Notes: generated by a model not told the origin, from the sequence alone. A DNA stretch of 64,000 nucleotides from Enterococcus florum (GCF_004309355.1 NZ_BJCC01000009.1:1-64000), one strand, 5' to 3'. Positions 27,526-36,380 are shown, counted from the first letter of the stretch. Numbers and translations are program-made.

Positions 27526-28256
27526 CACCCAATTTTTTTGCAGATCGTATTTGCTTGAATGTTTTAGCTAATTCAGTCGATAATGCGAAAGCCTGCTATG
27601 AAGCTGCAGAAGGTCATGTGATCTTAGGCGTGCTGTCAAAAAACTATGCAAACGATCAAGAAGCAATCGAGGATATGAAAAAATACCAAGCAGCAACCAA
27701 CAACGCATTATCTGTAGGGTTGGGAGCGGGTGATCCGAATCAAAGCGCCATGGTTTCCCGTATCTCTGCCGTACTTCAACCGCAGCATGTCAATCAGGTC
27801 TTCACTGGTGTGGGCACTTCCCGGGCATTGCTTGGTCAAAACGAGACGCTTATCAATGGGTTAGTCTCACCAACTGGAAAGGTCGGATTCGTCAACATTG
27901 CGACCGGACCCTTAAGCGCACAAGCACCTGAAGGCATCGTTCCTATCGAAACAGCGATCAATTTGCTGAAAGACATGGGAGGCAGCTCCATCAAGTATTT
28001 TCCTATGAAAGGCTTGGCACATTTAGAGGAATATCAGGCAGTAGCTGAGGCGTGTGCTGCACAGGATTTTTATCTTGAGCCGACCGGAGGCATCGATCTG
28101 GAAAATATCGAAGCGATTCTTCAGATTGCTGTCACTGCAGGCGTAAAAAAAATCATTCCGCATGTCTACAGTTCGATCATTGATTCGACGACAGGAGAAA
28201 CAAGGCCGGAGGATGTGGAGGAATTACTCGAACTGGTGAAAAAAGTATTAGGATAA
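27516..28256 (+). CDS. dgaF: 2-dehydro-3-deoxy-phosphogluconate aldolase (DgaF type)
   Basis: This 246-residue aldolase of the DgaF/KDPG family contains GVLSKNYANDQEAIEDMKKYQ and SSIKYFPMKGLAHLEEY, with the probable Schiff-base Lys in KYFPMKG. LEPTGGIDLENI follows. It splits KDPG into pyruvate and glyceraldehyde-3-phosphate, feeding glycolysis. It is the last gene of the dga operon, followed by a terminator. Confidence 0.9.
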   Translation: MSLTPNFFADRICLNVLANSVDNAKACYEAAEGHVILGVLSKNYANDQEAIEDMKKYQAATNNALSVGLGAGDPNQSAMVSRISAVLQPQHVNQVFTGVGTSRALLGQNETLINGLVSPTGKVGFVNIATGPLSAQAPEGIVPIETAINLLKDMGGSSIKYFPMKGLAHLEEYQAVAEACAAQDFYLEPTGGIDLENIEAILQIAVTAGVKKIIPHVYSSIIDSTTGETRPEDVEELLELVKKVLG

Positions 28257-28264
28257 AAGCGACA

Positions 28265-28299
28265 ATCACTGAATTCTTGCCAGAGTTCAGTGATTTTTT
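28265..28299 (+). terminator. dga operon terminator
   Basis: ATCACTGAA and TTCAGTGAT pair around a 12-nt loop, followed by six Ts. Confidence 0.88.
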
Positions 28300-28319
28300 G
28301 ATATCGGATGGAATAGATG

Positions 28320-28348
28320 TAGACGCTGCCAAAGCATTGTGTTATGCT
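28320..28348 (+). promoter_or_regulatory. Promoter of the FucA-like/SorC operon
   Basis: TAGACG and TATGCT are separated by 17 bases. Two operator-like palindromes follow immediately downstream. Confidence 0.5.
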
Positions 28349-28356
28349 CAGTAAAA

Positions 28357-28387
28357 GAAATTAATTTCTTTGTGTGAAATTAATTTC
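28357..28387. promoter_or_regulatory. Tandem SorC-type operators GAAATTAATTTC
   Basis: Two identical 12-bp palindromes, at 28357-28368 and 28376-28387, have a 19-bp centre-to-centre spacing. They lie between the putative -10 and the ribosome binding site. A close variant is at 33893-33908, before the galactitol-type PTS operon. Each operon contains a SorC-family regulator gene, so repression by sugar-phosphate-responsive SorC proteins is likely. Confidence 0.75.
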
Positions 28388-28405
28388 AAAAACAGGAGGG
28401 ATTCG

Positions 28406-29056
28406 ATGCTAGAAACAATCAAGCAGCAGATCGTCGATTACGGAAAAAAGCTGATCGACAGCGGATTAACAAGCGGAACTGGGGGAAATGTCAGTATTTT
28501 TGACCCAAATACGCAGCTGATGGCAATCAGTCCAAGCGGGATCGATTATGCTGAAACAACTGGACGGGATGTCGTTTTGATGGATTTGACCGGTAATGTG
28601 GTTGAAGGAGAAAGAAAGCCGTCGAGTGAATGGCAAATGCATTTGATCTACTACCAAAAAAGAGGTGAGGAGATCGGAGCGGTCGTCCATGCGCATTCTA
28701 CATGTAGTACGATTCTCGCAACCTGCCGCAAAGAGCTGCCGGCAACGAATTACATGATTGCCTTGGCCGGCGGAAACAATGTTCGCTGTTCGGAATACGC
28801 CACTTTTGGAACGAGAGAACTTGCGGAAGCATCTTTTGAAGCGATGAAGGATCGATACGCTTGTTTTTTGGCTAACCATGGGCTTTTGACCTGTGGAAAG
28901 GATATTCAGACCGCTTTTTCAACTGCTGTAGAAATTGAACGTTTGGCGGGTCTGCATATCGGTGCGACATTGCTTGGTGGTGCAGTCGTGCTTCCAGACG
29001 ATGAAATGGAACGGATGAAAACCGCCTTTCAATCATACGGGCAAGTAAAAGAATAA
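28406..29056 (+). CDS. Class II aldolase, L-fuculose-phosphate aldolase-like
   Basis: This 216-residue zinc aldolase has the size of FucA. Likely zinc ligands are VVHAHSTCST and LANHGLL, and the acid residue is in SSEWQMHLIYY. GGNVS and SPSGIDYAE form the phosphate-binding region. FucA enzymes split ketose-1-phosphates into DHAP and an aldehyde; the aldehyde here is unknown. ATG 28406 follows AGGAGGG, and an earlier in-frame ATG at 28370 lies inside the operators. It is first in an operon with a SorC regulator and a D-2-hydroxyacid dehydrogenase. Confidence 0.82.
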   Translation: MLETIKQQIVDYGKKLIDSGLTSGTGGNVSIFDPNTQLMAISPSGIDYAETTGRDVVLMDLTGNVVEGERKPSSEWQMHLIYYQKRGEEIGAVVHAHSTCSTILATCRKELPATNYMIALAGGNNVRCSEYATFGTRELAEASFEAMKDRYACFLANHGLLTCGKDIQTAFSTAVEIERLAGLHIGATLLGGAVVLPDDEMERMKTAFQSYGQVKE

Positions 29057-29065
29057 GGAGCGTTC

Positions 29066-30025
29066 TTGAGGATGAAACAAAATCAGCTGGAAGTGATGAA
29101 ACAAGTAGCGGAACGCTATTATTATTTTGATCAGAGTCAAGCGGAGATCGCGAAAGAACTGCAATTGTCTAAACCGACAGTCTCGCGCTTATTGAAAAAG
29201 GCCAAGTCAGAAGGCTATATCAAAGTAGAGTTGGCATTTCCAATAAGCTACAAAACGAGGATGGAAGACAGACTGCAGCAGCGCTACGGGCTGAAAGAAG
29301 TGTTCGTCTATGACTCCCAAACCACACAAACGACTTTGATCGTCGAGGAGATGGCCAAACAATTTTCCAGCTGTTTGGAAAGGCTGATCCAGCCGCAAAG
29401 TGTGACGGGCTTTTCGTGGGGAAGAACCCTGTTCCACCTGTCTAAGCATTGTACTGGAACAGCAAAAAAGGGTGCTATTATCACTCAAATCACTGGCGGC
29501 GGAGCCTTAAACAGCATGCAGACCAACAGCGAAGCGATCATCACTAATTTCGCCAATTGCTACCAGAGTGAATGGTTTCAGCTACCGGTACCGTCTATTT
29601 TAGAAACAAAAGAAGTAGCACAGGCTCTAAAAAATGACCGCCACATTAAACAGGTTTTATCGTTGTATGATCGATTGGACACGGTAGTTTTTAGTGTGGG
29701 TGAAATCAGCAAAGAAGCGATTATCGTGAAGGCCGGCTATTTCGGCGAAGAGGAATTTCTGCGATTGACAGAGCAAGGGATCGTCGGCGATATCGCTGGA
29801 AATTTCATCGATGATCTAGGAAGAGGCGTGGATACTGGAATTTCGGAACGAAGAATCGGCATCACCCTCGAACAAGTGAAAAAGACCCCAAACAAGGTCT
29901 GTATTGCGGTTGGTACGGAAAAACAGAAGGTAGTCAAAGGTGCTTTGCAAGGGGGCTGCATTGATTATTTGTTTGTGGATGCAGGGTTAGCGGAGTCACT
30001 GCTCAAGGAGGCAGAAAATGAGTAA
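29066..30025 (+). CDS. SorC/DeoR-type sugar-binding regulator 1
   Basis: This 319-residue SorC-family regulator has an N-terminal HTH (YFDQSQAEIAKELQLSKPTVSRLLKKAKSEGYI, about residues 20-50). A sugar-phosphate-binding NagB-like domain follows (TGFSWGRTLFHL, IVGDIAGNFIDDLGR, IGITLEQVKK). It probably binds the tandem palindromes at 28357-28387 in front of its own operon. TTG 29066 lies 5 bases after GGAG and is kept; ATG 29072 is a reasonable alternative. It overlaps the next gene by 8 bases. Confidence 0.85.
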   Translation: MRMKQNQLEVMKQVAERYYYFDQSQAEIAKELQLSKPTVSRLLKKAKSEGYIKVELAFPISYKTRMEDRLQQRYGLKEVFVYDSQTTQTTLIVEEMAKQFSSCLERLIQPQSVTGFSWGRTLFHLSKHCTGTAKKGAIITQITGGGALNSMQTNSEAIITNFANCYQSEWFQLPVPSILETKEVAQALKNDRHIKQVLSLYDRLDTVVFSVGEISKEAIIVKAGYFGEEEFLRLTEQGIVGDIAGNFIDDLGRGVDTGISERRIGITLEQVKKTPNKVCIAVGTEKQKVVKGALQGGCIDYLFVDAGLAESLLKEAENE

Positions 30026-31061
30026 AGTCGTGGTAGTCGGTGATGCATTTGTTTCTTCAAAAACACTGCGTAAAGCAGCAGAAGAGCTGCATCTGCTCGG
30101 GAAAATAGAGATTGTCGAATTTCAGTGGGGTGCAGAGCTGACGAAATCAGAATTTCAAAAAAGGATCAAACAGATAGAGCTTGAGGGACCGGAGAAAGTT
30201 GAGATTTGTGACGGCATTCTTGAGGAGCTGGCAACAGCAGAGTATTTGCTCGTTCACATTTCTCCTGTCTCGAAAAAAATGATTCAAGCGGCTCCCAACT
30301 TAAAACTGATTGGGACCTGTCGCGGCGGATTGGAGCATCTCGCCATGTCGGCAGCAAAGGAGCGAGGGATTCCGGTTCTTCATGTGATTCGCAATGCTGA
30401 AGCTGTGGCTGAATTTACGATCGGGTTGATGTATGCGGTGACGCGAAATATTGCTTTGTCTCACGAGCAGGTGAAAAACGGAAATTGGCCCAAAGCATTT
30501 CCTAATGATTCATTTCGAACGACGCTGTCAGAACATGTTGTCGGGTTGGTTGGACTAGGGCACATTGGGAAGCTGGTAGCCAAACACCTGAATCATCTTG
30601 GCGTGATCGTTCTTGCGTACGACCCATTTGTCGATCCGCAGGAGTTGAAAGGAGCCGGGATTTCGTTACAGCTCGTTGGTTTAGAGGAGCTGTTTCGGAG
30701 AGCTGACATTGTTTCTTTGCATCTGCGTGTCGTGCCAGAAACAATGAACTTGATCGATCAAACATTGCTCTCTTTAATGAAACCCAGCGCCTATTTGATC
30801 AATACAGCTCGCCCGGAGATTCTGGTCAAGGAGGATTTCGTTCAGATGTTGGCAGAACAGCGTATCGCTGGCGCGGCGATCGATGTCACGTGGGAGGAGC
30901 CGATCCAAGCAGACGATCCATTGTTGCGTTTAAACAATTTGACGATCACTCCACATCTGGCAGGCGATACCGTGGATGCGATCCCGAAGTCGCCTTTCTT
31001 GCTGAGCACTGCCATAAATGAATATTTAGATACAGGAATATGCACGACCTTGATTCAATAA
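30018..31061 (+). CDS. D-isomer-specific 2-hydroxyacid dehydrogenase
   Basis: This 347-residue NAD(P)-dependent dehydrogenase has the nucleotide-binding GLVGLGHIGKLVAKHL and downstream YDPFVDP. Catalytic Arg is in LINTARPEILVKEDF, Glu in WEEPI and His in ITPHLAGDT. Members reduce or oxidise 2-keto/2-hydroxy acids such as glyoxylate, pyruvate or sugar acids. Its overlap with the SorC gene and the FucA-like partner suggest that it disposes of, or prepares, the aldolase substrate. The exact substrate is unknown. Confidence 0.82.
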   Translation: MSKVVVVGDAFVSSKTLRKAAEELHLLGKIEIVEFQWGAELTKSEFQKRIKQIELEGPEKVEICDGILEELATAEYLLVHISPVSKKMIQAAPNLKLIGTCRGGLEHLAMSAAKERGIPVLHVIRNAEAVAEFTIGLMYAVTRNIALSHEQVKNGNWPKAFPNDSFRTTLSEHVVGLVGLGHIGKLVAKHLNHLGVIVLAYDPFVDPQELKGAGISLQLVGLEELFRRADIVSLHLRVVPETMNLIDQTLLSLMKPSAYLINTARPEILVKEDFVQMLAEQRIAGAAIDVTWEEPIQADDPLLRLNNLTITPHLAGDTVDAIPKSPFLLSTAINEYLDTGICTTLIQ

Positions 31062-31098
31062 AAAGGGTTGCGGAGAAGTCTCTCTGCAACCCTTTTTG
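31060..31098. terminator. Bidirectional terminator between convergent operons
   Basis: AAAAAGGGTTGC and GCAACCCTTTTT, with inner GGAGA/TCTCT pairing, form a long hairpin with T runs on both strands. Confidence 0.9.
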
Positions 31099-32088
31099 CT
31101 ACACACGATCGTAATCTTCTAATCGGATCTCCTCTAATTCTTCTTCTTTGAAATCCAGTTTTTTACCTAACACCTTTTCAACAGCATGAATCAGAGATTC
31201 TGCATCTAGGCCGTATTTTTTCATCAAATAAGGTTTCGATGCGCCGTGGGTCCATTCGTCATTGATGCCGACTTTGACCAATTGCTTATGCAGCTGGTGC
31301 TCCAGCATGACTTCTCCGACTGCTGTGCCTAATCCGCCAGTTGTTACGTGATTTTCCATCGTGACCACACCGTGTGTTACTTTTTCGATGGATTCGACGA
31401 CCAATGGATCGGTGAAAGGTTTTAGGGTCGTGATATGGACGTGCTGAACAGAAATGCCTTTTTTCTCCAGCCATTGCGTAGCCCGGATGGCCTCTTCCGT
31501 ACAAATACTGCTGGAAAACAAGGCGACATCGGTCCCTTCTGAGACAACCCGGCCTTTATTGAATTGAGTAGGCTGCTTAGGATCAAACAAGCGCGGCATT
31601 TGACCACGAAGCATTCGCACATAGATCGGACCATTGACTTCCTTACAGATATCCAGCGCTGATTCTACGTCCGTGGCATCTCCGCAATCAAAAATCGTCA
31701 TATTCGGAAGTGTCCGCAGAATCCCCACGTCTTCGATGGATTGATGCGTGACGCCGCCAGGAGTAGTGATCCCAGGAACGAAGCCTAACAAGGATACGGG
31801 AAGATTTGGATAGGCAATGGACATTTCCAGCTGATCCAAGGGCCGGCGGTATAAAAAGACAGCAAATGTATGAAGGAACGGCCGGAAGCCTTCGCGAGCC
31901 AATCCTGCAGCCCAGCTCAGCATGTTTTGCTCGGCAATGCCCATGGACAAATATTTTTCCGGAAGCACCTGGGCAAACTCTTTTACTTCACAAGAGGTGC
32001 CAAGATCGGCGGACAAGACTAAAACATCCTCATTTTCTTTTGCAAATTTGATCATGTTATCTGAATGTACATTCGATTCGATTTTCAT
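31099..32088 (-). CDS. Transketolase, C-terminal subunit
   Basis: This 329-residue polypeptide matches the pyrimidine-binding and C-terminal domains of transketolase/DXS-like enzymes: LSADLGTS, MGIAEQNMLSWAAGLA (ThDP-activating Glu) and THQSIEDVGILRTLPNM. It is the partner of the N-terminal subunit encoded just upstream, 21 bases away. Together they make a split transketolase moving two-carbon units between sugar phosphates. Such pairs often sit in pentitol or branched-sugar catabolic operons. Confidence 0.88.
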   Translation of the reverse strand: MKIESNVHSDNMIKFAKENEDVLVLSADLGTSCEVKEFAQVLPEKYLSMGIAEQNMLSWAAGLAREGFRPFLHTFAVFLYRRPLDQLEMSIAYPNLPVSLLGFVPGITTPGGVTHQSIEDVGILRTLPNMTIFDCGDATDVESALDICKEVNGPIYVRMLRGQMPRLFDPKQPTQFNKGRVVSEGTDVALFSSSICTEEAIRATQWLEKKGISVQHVHITTLKPFTDPLVVESIEKVTHGVVTMENHVTTGGLGTAVGEVMLEHQLHKQLVKVGINDEWTHGASKPYLMKKYGLDAESLIHAVEKVLGKKLDFKEEELEEIRLEDYDRV

Positions 32089-32109
32089 AACTCGTTTCCC
32101 TCCTGAGAT

Positions 32110-33015
32110 CTACATTTCGTTGTAGAATTTTACATATTTGTCGTATTCTTCTCCAGCTTTTAAACGAACAAAGTGTAAAATCGGGCGACGTTCGTTCAGG
32201 TATGGAATGCCTTGTGTTGGATCGGTGTAGCAGAGGATGACTAAAGGTTTATCCTTTTCACCTTGCTGAGTGGCGTCTTCGATGGCTTGGATGTCATGGC
32301 CGTTGACCTCAACCGTTTTAGCACCGAATGCCGTGAAGCGCTGTGCCAAAGGTTCGATCTTCATCGTATCATCTGTGGTTCCTTCTACCTGTTGCCCATT
32401 AACATCTACCAATAAGACCAAATTGTCTAATTTATAGAAGGCTGCTGCTTGAATGGCTTCCCAAAGCTGGCCCTCCTGCATTTCTCCGTCAGACATCATG
32501 ACATAAATGGTCCCTTGTTCGCCGCGCAATTTCCGGGCGTGGGCAGTCCCGCCAGCAACGCTGATCGCTTGATCCAATGTTCCGGCAGCGTTTTCAAAGC
32601 CGGGAGTGTGATTGGCACCGATCATCTCCATTGAATACCCATCGCGATTAAACATTTCAAGAGAATCTGGGGACAAACGGCCTGCTTCGATCAGGGCCGC
32701 GTAAACAGGTGCGGCATAATGAGCCGGAGAAATAAAGAAACGGTCGTAAGGCGCTTTCAATTCTCCGTGGTACTCAGCTCCTTGGATGTAGTCCATGTTA
32801 TCCTTAGAAGGAGTGCCGGGAAATGCTTCTGGCAGCTTTGGCGCTCGGCTTTCAGTGAGATTCAATACGCGTAAATACATTGTAGACAGCAGCTCTGCTG
32901 CTGAACAGGCTTGCGACAAATAGCAGCCGTTTCGTTCAATCGTTAAGCGCAATACATGTTTGCGAATATGATGGGCGGCCTGCTGAACTTCTTCGATTGT
33001 TTTTCTGTGAGACAT
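32110..33015 (-). CDS. Transketolase, N-terminal (ThDP-binding) subunit
   Basis: This 301-residue polypeptide carries the diphosphate-binding half of transketolase: SDGEMQEGQLWEAIQAAAFYKLDNLVLLVDVNGQ is the GDG-to-N motif with SDG in place of GDG. GANHTPGFENAAGTLDQAISVAGG and ISPAHYAAPVYAAL are further conserved blocks. It starts after AAAGGAG and is co-transcribed with the C-terminal subunit and the AraD-like gene. Confidence 0.88.
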   Translation of the reverse strand: MSHRKTIEEVQQAAHHIRKHVLRLTIERNGCYLSQACSAAELLSTMYLRVLNLTESRAPKLPEAFPGTPSKDNMDYIQGAEYHGELKAPYDRFFISPAHYAAPVYAALIEAGRLSPDSLEMFNRDGYSMEMIGANHTPGFENAAGTLDQAISVAGGTAHARKLRGEQGTIYVMMSDGEMQEGQLWEAIQAAAFYKLDNLVLLVDVNGQQVEGTTDDTMKIEPLAQRFTAFGAKTVEVNGHDIQAIEDATQQGEKDKPLVILCYTDPTQGIPYLNERRPILHFVRLKAGEEYDKYVKFYNEM

Positions 33016-33045
33016 GGTAAAACTCCTTTCAATCGTTAACGTGAT

Positions 33046-33696
33046 TTATTGACCATAATGGTTTTGGTAAAAGTCATAGACTTCAGTGACATATTCTTGA
33101 TTCAATGGCTGGATCGTTGGGTTCATTGTTCTGGCGAAGTAAACACTTTGCGCCGTTTCTTCTAAAATAACTGCGGCTTTCAACGAACTGGTTGCGGATT
33201 TTCCAACAGTAAAGATGCCATGGTTCTTTAATAGGATGGCCGGGCATCGAGTTTCTTGGTAGCATCGGGTGATTTCGGCTCCGATCGCTTTTTCACCGAC
33301 TGCTGCAATCTCCGAGATGGGGATCGCATTGCCGAATACGGCAGCTGAAGTGGTCGTATAGATCGGCAGTGCTTCACCGATGATCGAAAAAGCTGTTGCG
33401 TAAGGAGAGTGGGTGTGAGTGATACCAAAGACATCTGGACATTCTCGATAAACGTAAAGATGAGACTCTGTGTCTACAGAAGGCTTTAACTCTCCATCGA
33501 TGACAGCACCATCCAAATCGACGACGATCATCTTCTCAGGGGTCAAATCTTCAAAATGGATGCCGCTGGGTTTTATAACCACAAAGCCGGTCTCTGGATC
33601 GCGGGCGCTGACATTTCCACTGGTCCAAAGAACCAACCCATTTTTTGGCAGTGCTTTGTTTTCAGTGCAGACGAGTTTTTTTAGCTCTTCAAGCAT
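33046..33696 (-). CDS. Class II aldolase/epimerase, AraD (L-ribulose-5-P 4-epimerase)-like
   Basis: This 216-residue class II aldolase-fold protein has AraD-like signatures: TSGNVSARDPETG, IKPSGIHFEDLTPE, GITHTHSPYATAF and LLKNHGIFTVGKS. AraD-type enzymes interconvert L-ribulose-5-phosphate and D-xylulose-5-phosphate. ATG 33696 is chosen because GGAGG precedes it; the in-frame ATG 27 bases earlier would overlap that site. It heads the leftward operon with the split transketolase, an arrangement that would turn a ketopentose phosphate into transketolase substrate. Confidence 0.8.
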   Translation of the reverse strand: MLEELKKLVCTENKALPKNGLVLWTSGNVSARDPETGFVVIKPSGIHFEDLTPEKMIVVDLDGAVIDGELKPSVDTESHLYVYRECPDVFGITHTHSPYATAFSIIGEALPIYTTTSAAVFGNAIPISEIAAVGEKAIGAEITRCYQETRCPAILLKNHGIFTVGKSATSSLKAAVILEETAQSVYFARTMNPTIQPLNQEYVTEVYDFYQNHYGQ

Positions 33697-33822
33697 AGTA
33701 TAACCTCCATTCATTTTTTTCATTCACATTATTTCACTATATAGAACAAATGTCAATATTATAGTTTTTTTATTTCTATCCACTTGTTTAACTATTTAAA
33801 ATAAATAACCATTAAATTGTCT

Positions 33823-33837
33823 TTGTAATCGGTTGCA
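33823..33837. promoter_or_regulatory. cre site (CcpA)
   Basis: TTGTAATCGGTTGCA fits the Gram-positive consensus WTGNAANCGNWNNCW at every position. It lies between the divergent polyol operons, just upstream of the -35 of the rightward promoter. It should place the island under glucose repression. Confidence 0.75.
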
Positions 33838-33845
33838 AAAACATG

Positions 33846-33874
33846 TTGACAGCGAAATGGTGCTATGACATAAT
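33846..33874 (+). promoter_or_regulatory. Promoter of the galactitol-type PTS operon
   Basis: Consensus TTGACA (33846-33851) and CATAAT (33869-33874) are separated by 17 bases. The SorC-type operator follows about 19 bases further. Confidence 0.8.
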
Positions 33875-33892
33875 GTACATAAGTTCTAAATA

Positions 33893-33908
33893 TTGAAATA
33901 AATTTCAA
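33893..33908. promoter_or_regulatory. SorC-type operator TTGAAATAAATTTCAA
   Basis: This 16-bp palindrome lies just past the expected transcription start and before the AAGGAGG ribosome binding site. It differs by one base in its core from the two GAAATTAATTTC sites at 28357-28387. The SorC protein encoded at 38158, in the same operon, is the likely ligand-responsive regulator. Confidence 0.75.
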
Positions 33909-33925
33909 AACAAGGAGGAAGCATC

Positions 33926-35329
33926 GTGGAATTATTACAAAATATCTTGAATTCTTTTGGAGCTGCAGTTGTTGTACCGGTCATGCTTTTTATTGTCGCT
34001 TTGTTTTTAAAAGTTACTCCTAAGAAAGCATTTCAGTCAGCATTGAATGCTGGAATCGGGTTGACAGGGTTTAACTTGATCGTCAATTCATTCGTACCGA
34101 TCATCACACCAGTCATCAACAACATGGTCGATCAAACAGGAATTCAGCTGCCGGTGCTGGATACAGGCTGGCAGGCAACATCAGTCATCGCTTACTCTAC
34201 TCAGATCGGCGTGATCTTCTTGGTCGTAGGGCTGGCATTGCAAGTGGGACTCTTCCTAATTAAGTGGACGGATGTTTTTATGCCAAGTGACATGTGGAAC
34301 AACTACTCGTTCATGGTCTGGGGATCGATGATTTATTTGATCACCGACAACATGATGCTGGCAATGGCTTGCATGATCGTACAGAATTTGTATGTCATGC
34401 TTTTAGGCGAAGTGATTTCAAAACGTTGGGCAAATTACTATAAATTGCCTGGAACCACGTTGACGGCTCCGCACCACGTATGTGCAGTGCCTTACGCTAT
34501 CGCTATGAACTGGATTTTAGAAAAGCTGGGTGCCGGAAAAGTGAATTGGGATCCGCAAACCTTGAAGAAAAAATTAGGATTTCTTGGCGAACCGATTACT
34601 TTAGGATTGTTTCTAGGACTTTTGATCGGGATCATGGGGAACCTGAGCAGTCTGAATACGTTGGATGGTTGGGGGAGTGTTTTTACCATTGGATTAGCGG
34701 TTTCCGCAGTCATGGCGGTGTTCCCGCGGGTAGCTAGTATTTTTGCCTCAGCATTTACGAGCTTGACAAATGCGAGTAAGAAAACGGCAAAAGGCAGCGG
34801 ATCTGGTCGAGAATGGATGCTTTCTGTCAACGATGCGGTAGGCTATGGGGAACCGGCTACGTTGATGACCGGATTGATCCTGATTCCCATCATGGTATTG
34901 ATTGCAATGATTCTGCCAGGAAATGAAACATTGCCGTTGGTGGATTTGATTGCCTTGCCGTACATGGTTGAAATGATCATTTGTGTCTCAAAAGGAAATA
35001 TCTTTAAAGGGATTATTTCTGGAGTGATCTGGTTCTCGATCGGCTTGTATATTTGTACCTTTACAGCACCATACTTTACAGAGGTAGCTTCACAGGTTGG
35101 TGTGGCGATTCCAGAAGGTGCCATGATGATCACCAGCTTCGGGATCTTGTACAATCCAGTCATGGCGCTGATTTTCCTGGCCTTCTTATCAGGAAATTAC
35201 TTCTTAATGGGCCTAGTCGTTGCAGTCTATGCGGCAAGTTACGTCCTGTTCAAGAAAAACAAACAAGCTGTTTGGGCATTCTTGGAAGGTGAGAAAAACG
35301 ATGAACCGTCAGAAAAGGTGGTTGCATGA
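33926..35329 (+). CDS. PTS galactitol-type EIIC
   Basis: This 467-residue membrane permease of the galactitol (Gat/Sgc) PTS family has about 10-12 hydrophobic segments. The N-terminus LNSFGAAVVVPVMLFIVALFLKV and KAFQSALNAGIGLTGFNLI are typical. It starts with GTG at 33926 after AAGGAGGAA. The stop overlaps the dehydrogenase start by four bases. Substrate is probably a polyol (pentitol or hexitol) and is not fixed by sequence. Confidence 0.88.
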   Translation: MELLQNILNSFGAAVVVPVMLFIVALFLKVTPKKAFQSALNAGIGLTGFNLIVNSFVPIITPVINNMVDQTGIQLPVLDTGWQATSVIAYSTQIGVIFLVVGLALQVGLFLIKWTDVFMPSDMWNNYSFMVWGSMIYLITDNMMLAMACMIVQNLYVMLLGEVISKRWANYYKLPGTTLTAPHHVCAVPYAIAMNWILEKLGAGKVNWDPQTLKKKLGFLGEPITLGLFLGLLIGIMGNLSSLNTLDGWGSVFTIGLAVSAVMAVFPRVASIFASAFTSLTNASKKTAKGSGSGREWMLSVNDAVGYGEPATLMTGLILIPIMVLIAMILPGNETLPLVDLIALPYMVEMIICVSKGNIFKGIISGVIWFSIGLYICTFTAPYFTEVASQVGVAIPEGAMMITSFGILYNPVMALIFLAFLSGNYFLMGLVVAVYAASYVLFKKNKQAVWAFLEGEKNDEPSEKVVA

Positions 35330-36366
35330 AGGCGCTAGTTAAAACAGCACCAGGATATAATAAGATGGCACTTCAAGAGATTCAAAAGCCAATTCCGGTC
35401 GGGGATCAAGTATTGATCAAGGTGATCTACACAGGGATTTGCGGAACAGATATTCATGGGTTTAAAGGCGAATACGATCGGTTGAAAACACCGCTGGTCC
35501 TAGGGCATGAGTTTTCCGGGATCGTCGAGGCTGTCGGAGCATCGGTCGAAAAGGTGAAGGTCGGAGATCAAGTGACCAGTGAGACTACATTTGCCACCTG
35601 TGGAGAATGTGTGTCTTGTCAAAACAAAGAATACAATTTATGTTTGAATCGTAAAGGATTGGGCAGCCAGGTTAATGGCAGCTTTGCAGAATATGTCTTG
35701 ACGCGCGAAGAAAGCGTCCATCTCTTGTCGGACAACATCAGTTTATTGGCCGCTTCTATTACGGAACCCATTGCCTGCGGGGTACACGCCAGCATGGAGA
35801 AAACAGACGTCAAAGCTGGAGATGTAGCGGTAATCATTGGTCCGGGTCCCATCGGTCTGTGCCTCAGTCAAGTATTGAAAAGCGTGGGTGCTACTCTGAT
35901 CGTGATGGGCATCACACAGGACAAAGATCGACTGGCGACGGCGAAGGAATTGGGTGCAGATTATACCATCGATACCCAAGCAGAGGACGCGGTAGCTATG
36001 GTTAAAGAAATTACAAATGGGACTGGTGCGGATTATTGCTTCGAATGTTCGGGAGCTGCACCGGCTGTCAAATATGCCTTTGATTACTTGAAGCAGAAGG
36101 GAACCTTGATCCAAATGGGTGTCTTCTCTAAAAATGTCAATGAGCTGGATCTTAATTCGATCGTACAAAGAGAAATGAACATCCTAGGTTCGCGGTCGCA
36201 AAAGCCTTCGACTTGGCAGTTGACGCTGGATTTGATGGAACGTGGAAAAATCGATGCAGAACGTCTGATCACCAAAATCTATCCTTTGGAGGAATGGGAG
36301 ACAGCGTTTGAAGAGGCGATTGCAGGGACGGAGATCAAAGTCGTTCTGCAGCCGAACGAAAGATGA
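35326..36366 (+). CDS. Zinc-dependent polyol-phosphate dehydrogenase (MDR family)
   Basis: This 346-residue medium-chain dehydrogenase has catalytic zinc ligands in GICGTDIHG, GHEFSG and the TEPIACG region. The four-Cys structural zinc cluster is CGECVSCQNKEYNLC. The cofactor motif is IIGPGPIGLCL. Placement inside a galactitol-type PTS operon, overlapping EIIC, points to oxidation of the imported polyol phosphate to a ketose phosphate, like GatD or pentitol-phosphate dehydrogenases. Confidence 0.87.
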   Translation: MKALVKTAPGYNKMALQEIQKPIPVGDQVLIKVIYTGICGTDIHGFKGEYDRLKTPLVLGHEFSGIVEAVGASVEKVKVGDQVTSETTFATCGECVSCQNKEYNLCLNRKGLGSQVNGSFAEYVLTREESVHLLSDNISLLAASITEPIACGVHASMEKTDVKAGDVAVIIGPGPIGLCLSQVLKSVGATLIVMGITQDKDRLATAKELGADYTIDTQAEDAVAMVKEITNGTGADYCFECSGAAPAVKYAFDYLKQKGTLIQMGVFSKNVNELDLNSIVQREMNILGSRSQKPSTWQLTLDLMERGKIDAERLITKIYPLEEWETAFEEAIAGTEIKVVLQPNER

Positions 36367-36380
36367 AATGAGGACGATAC

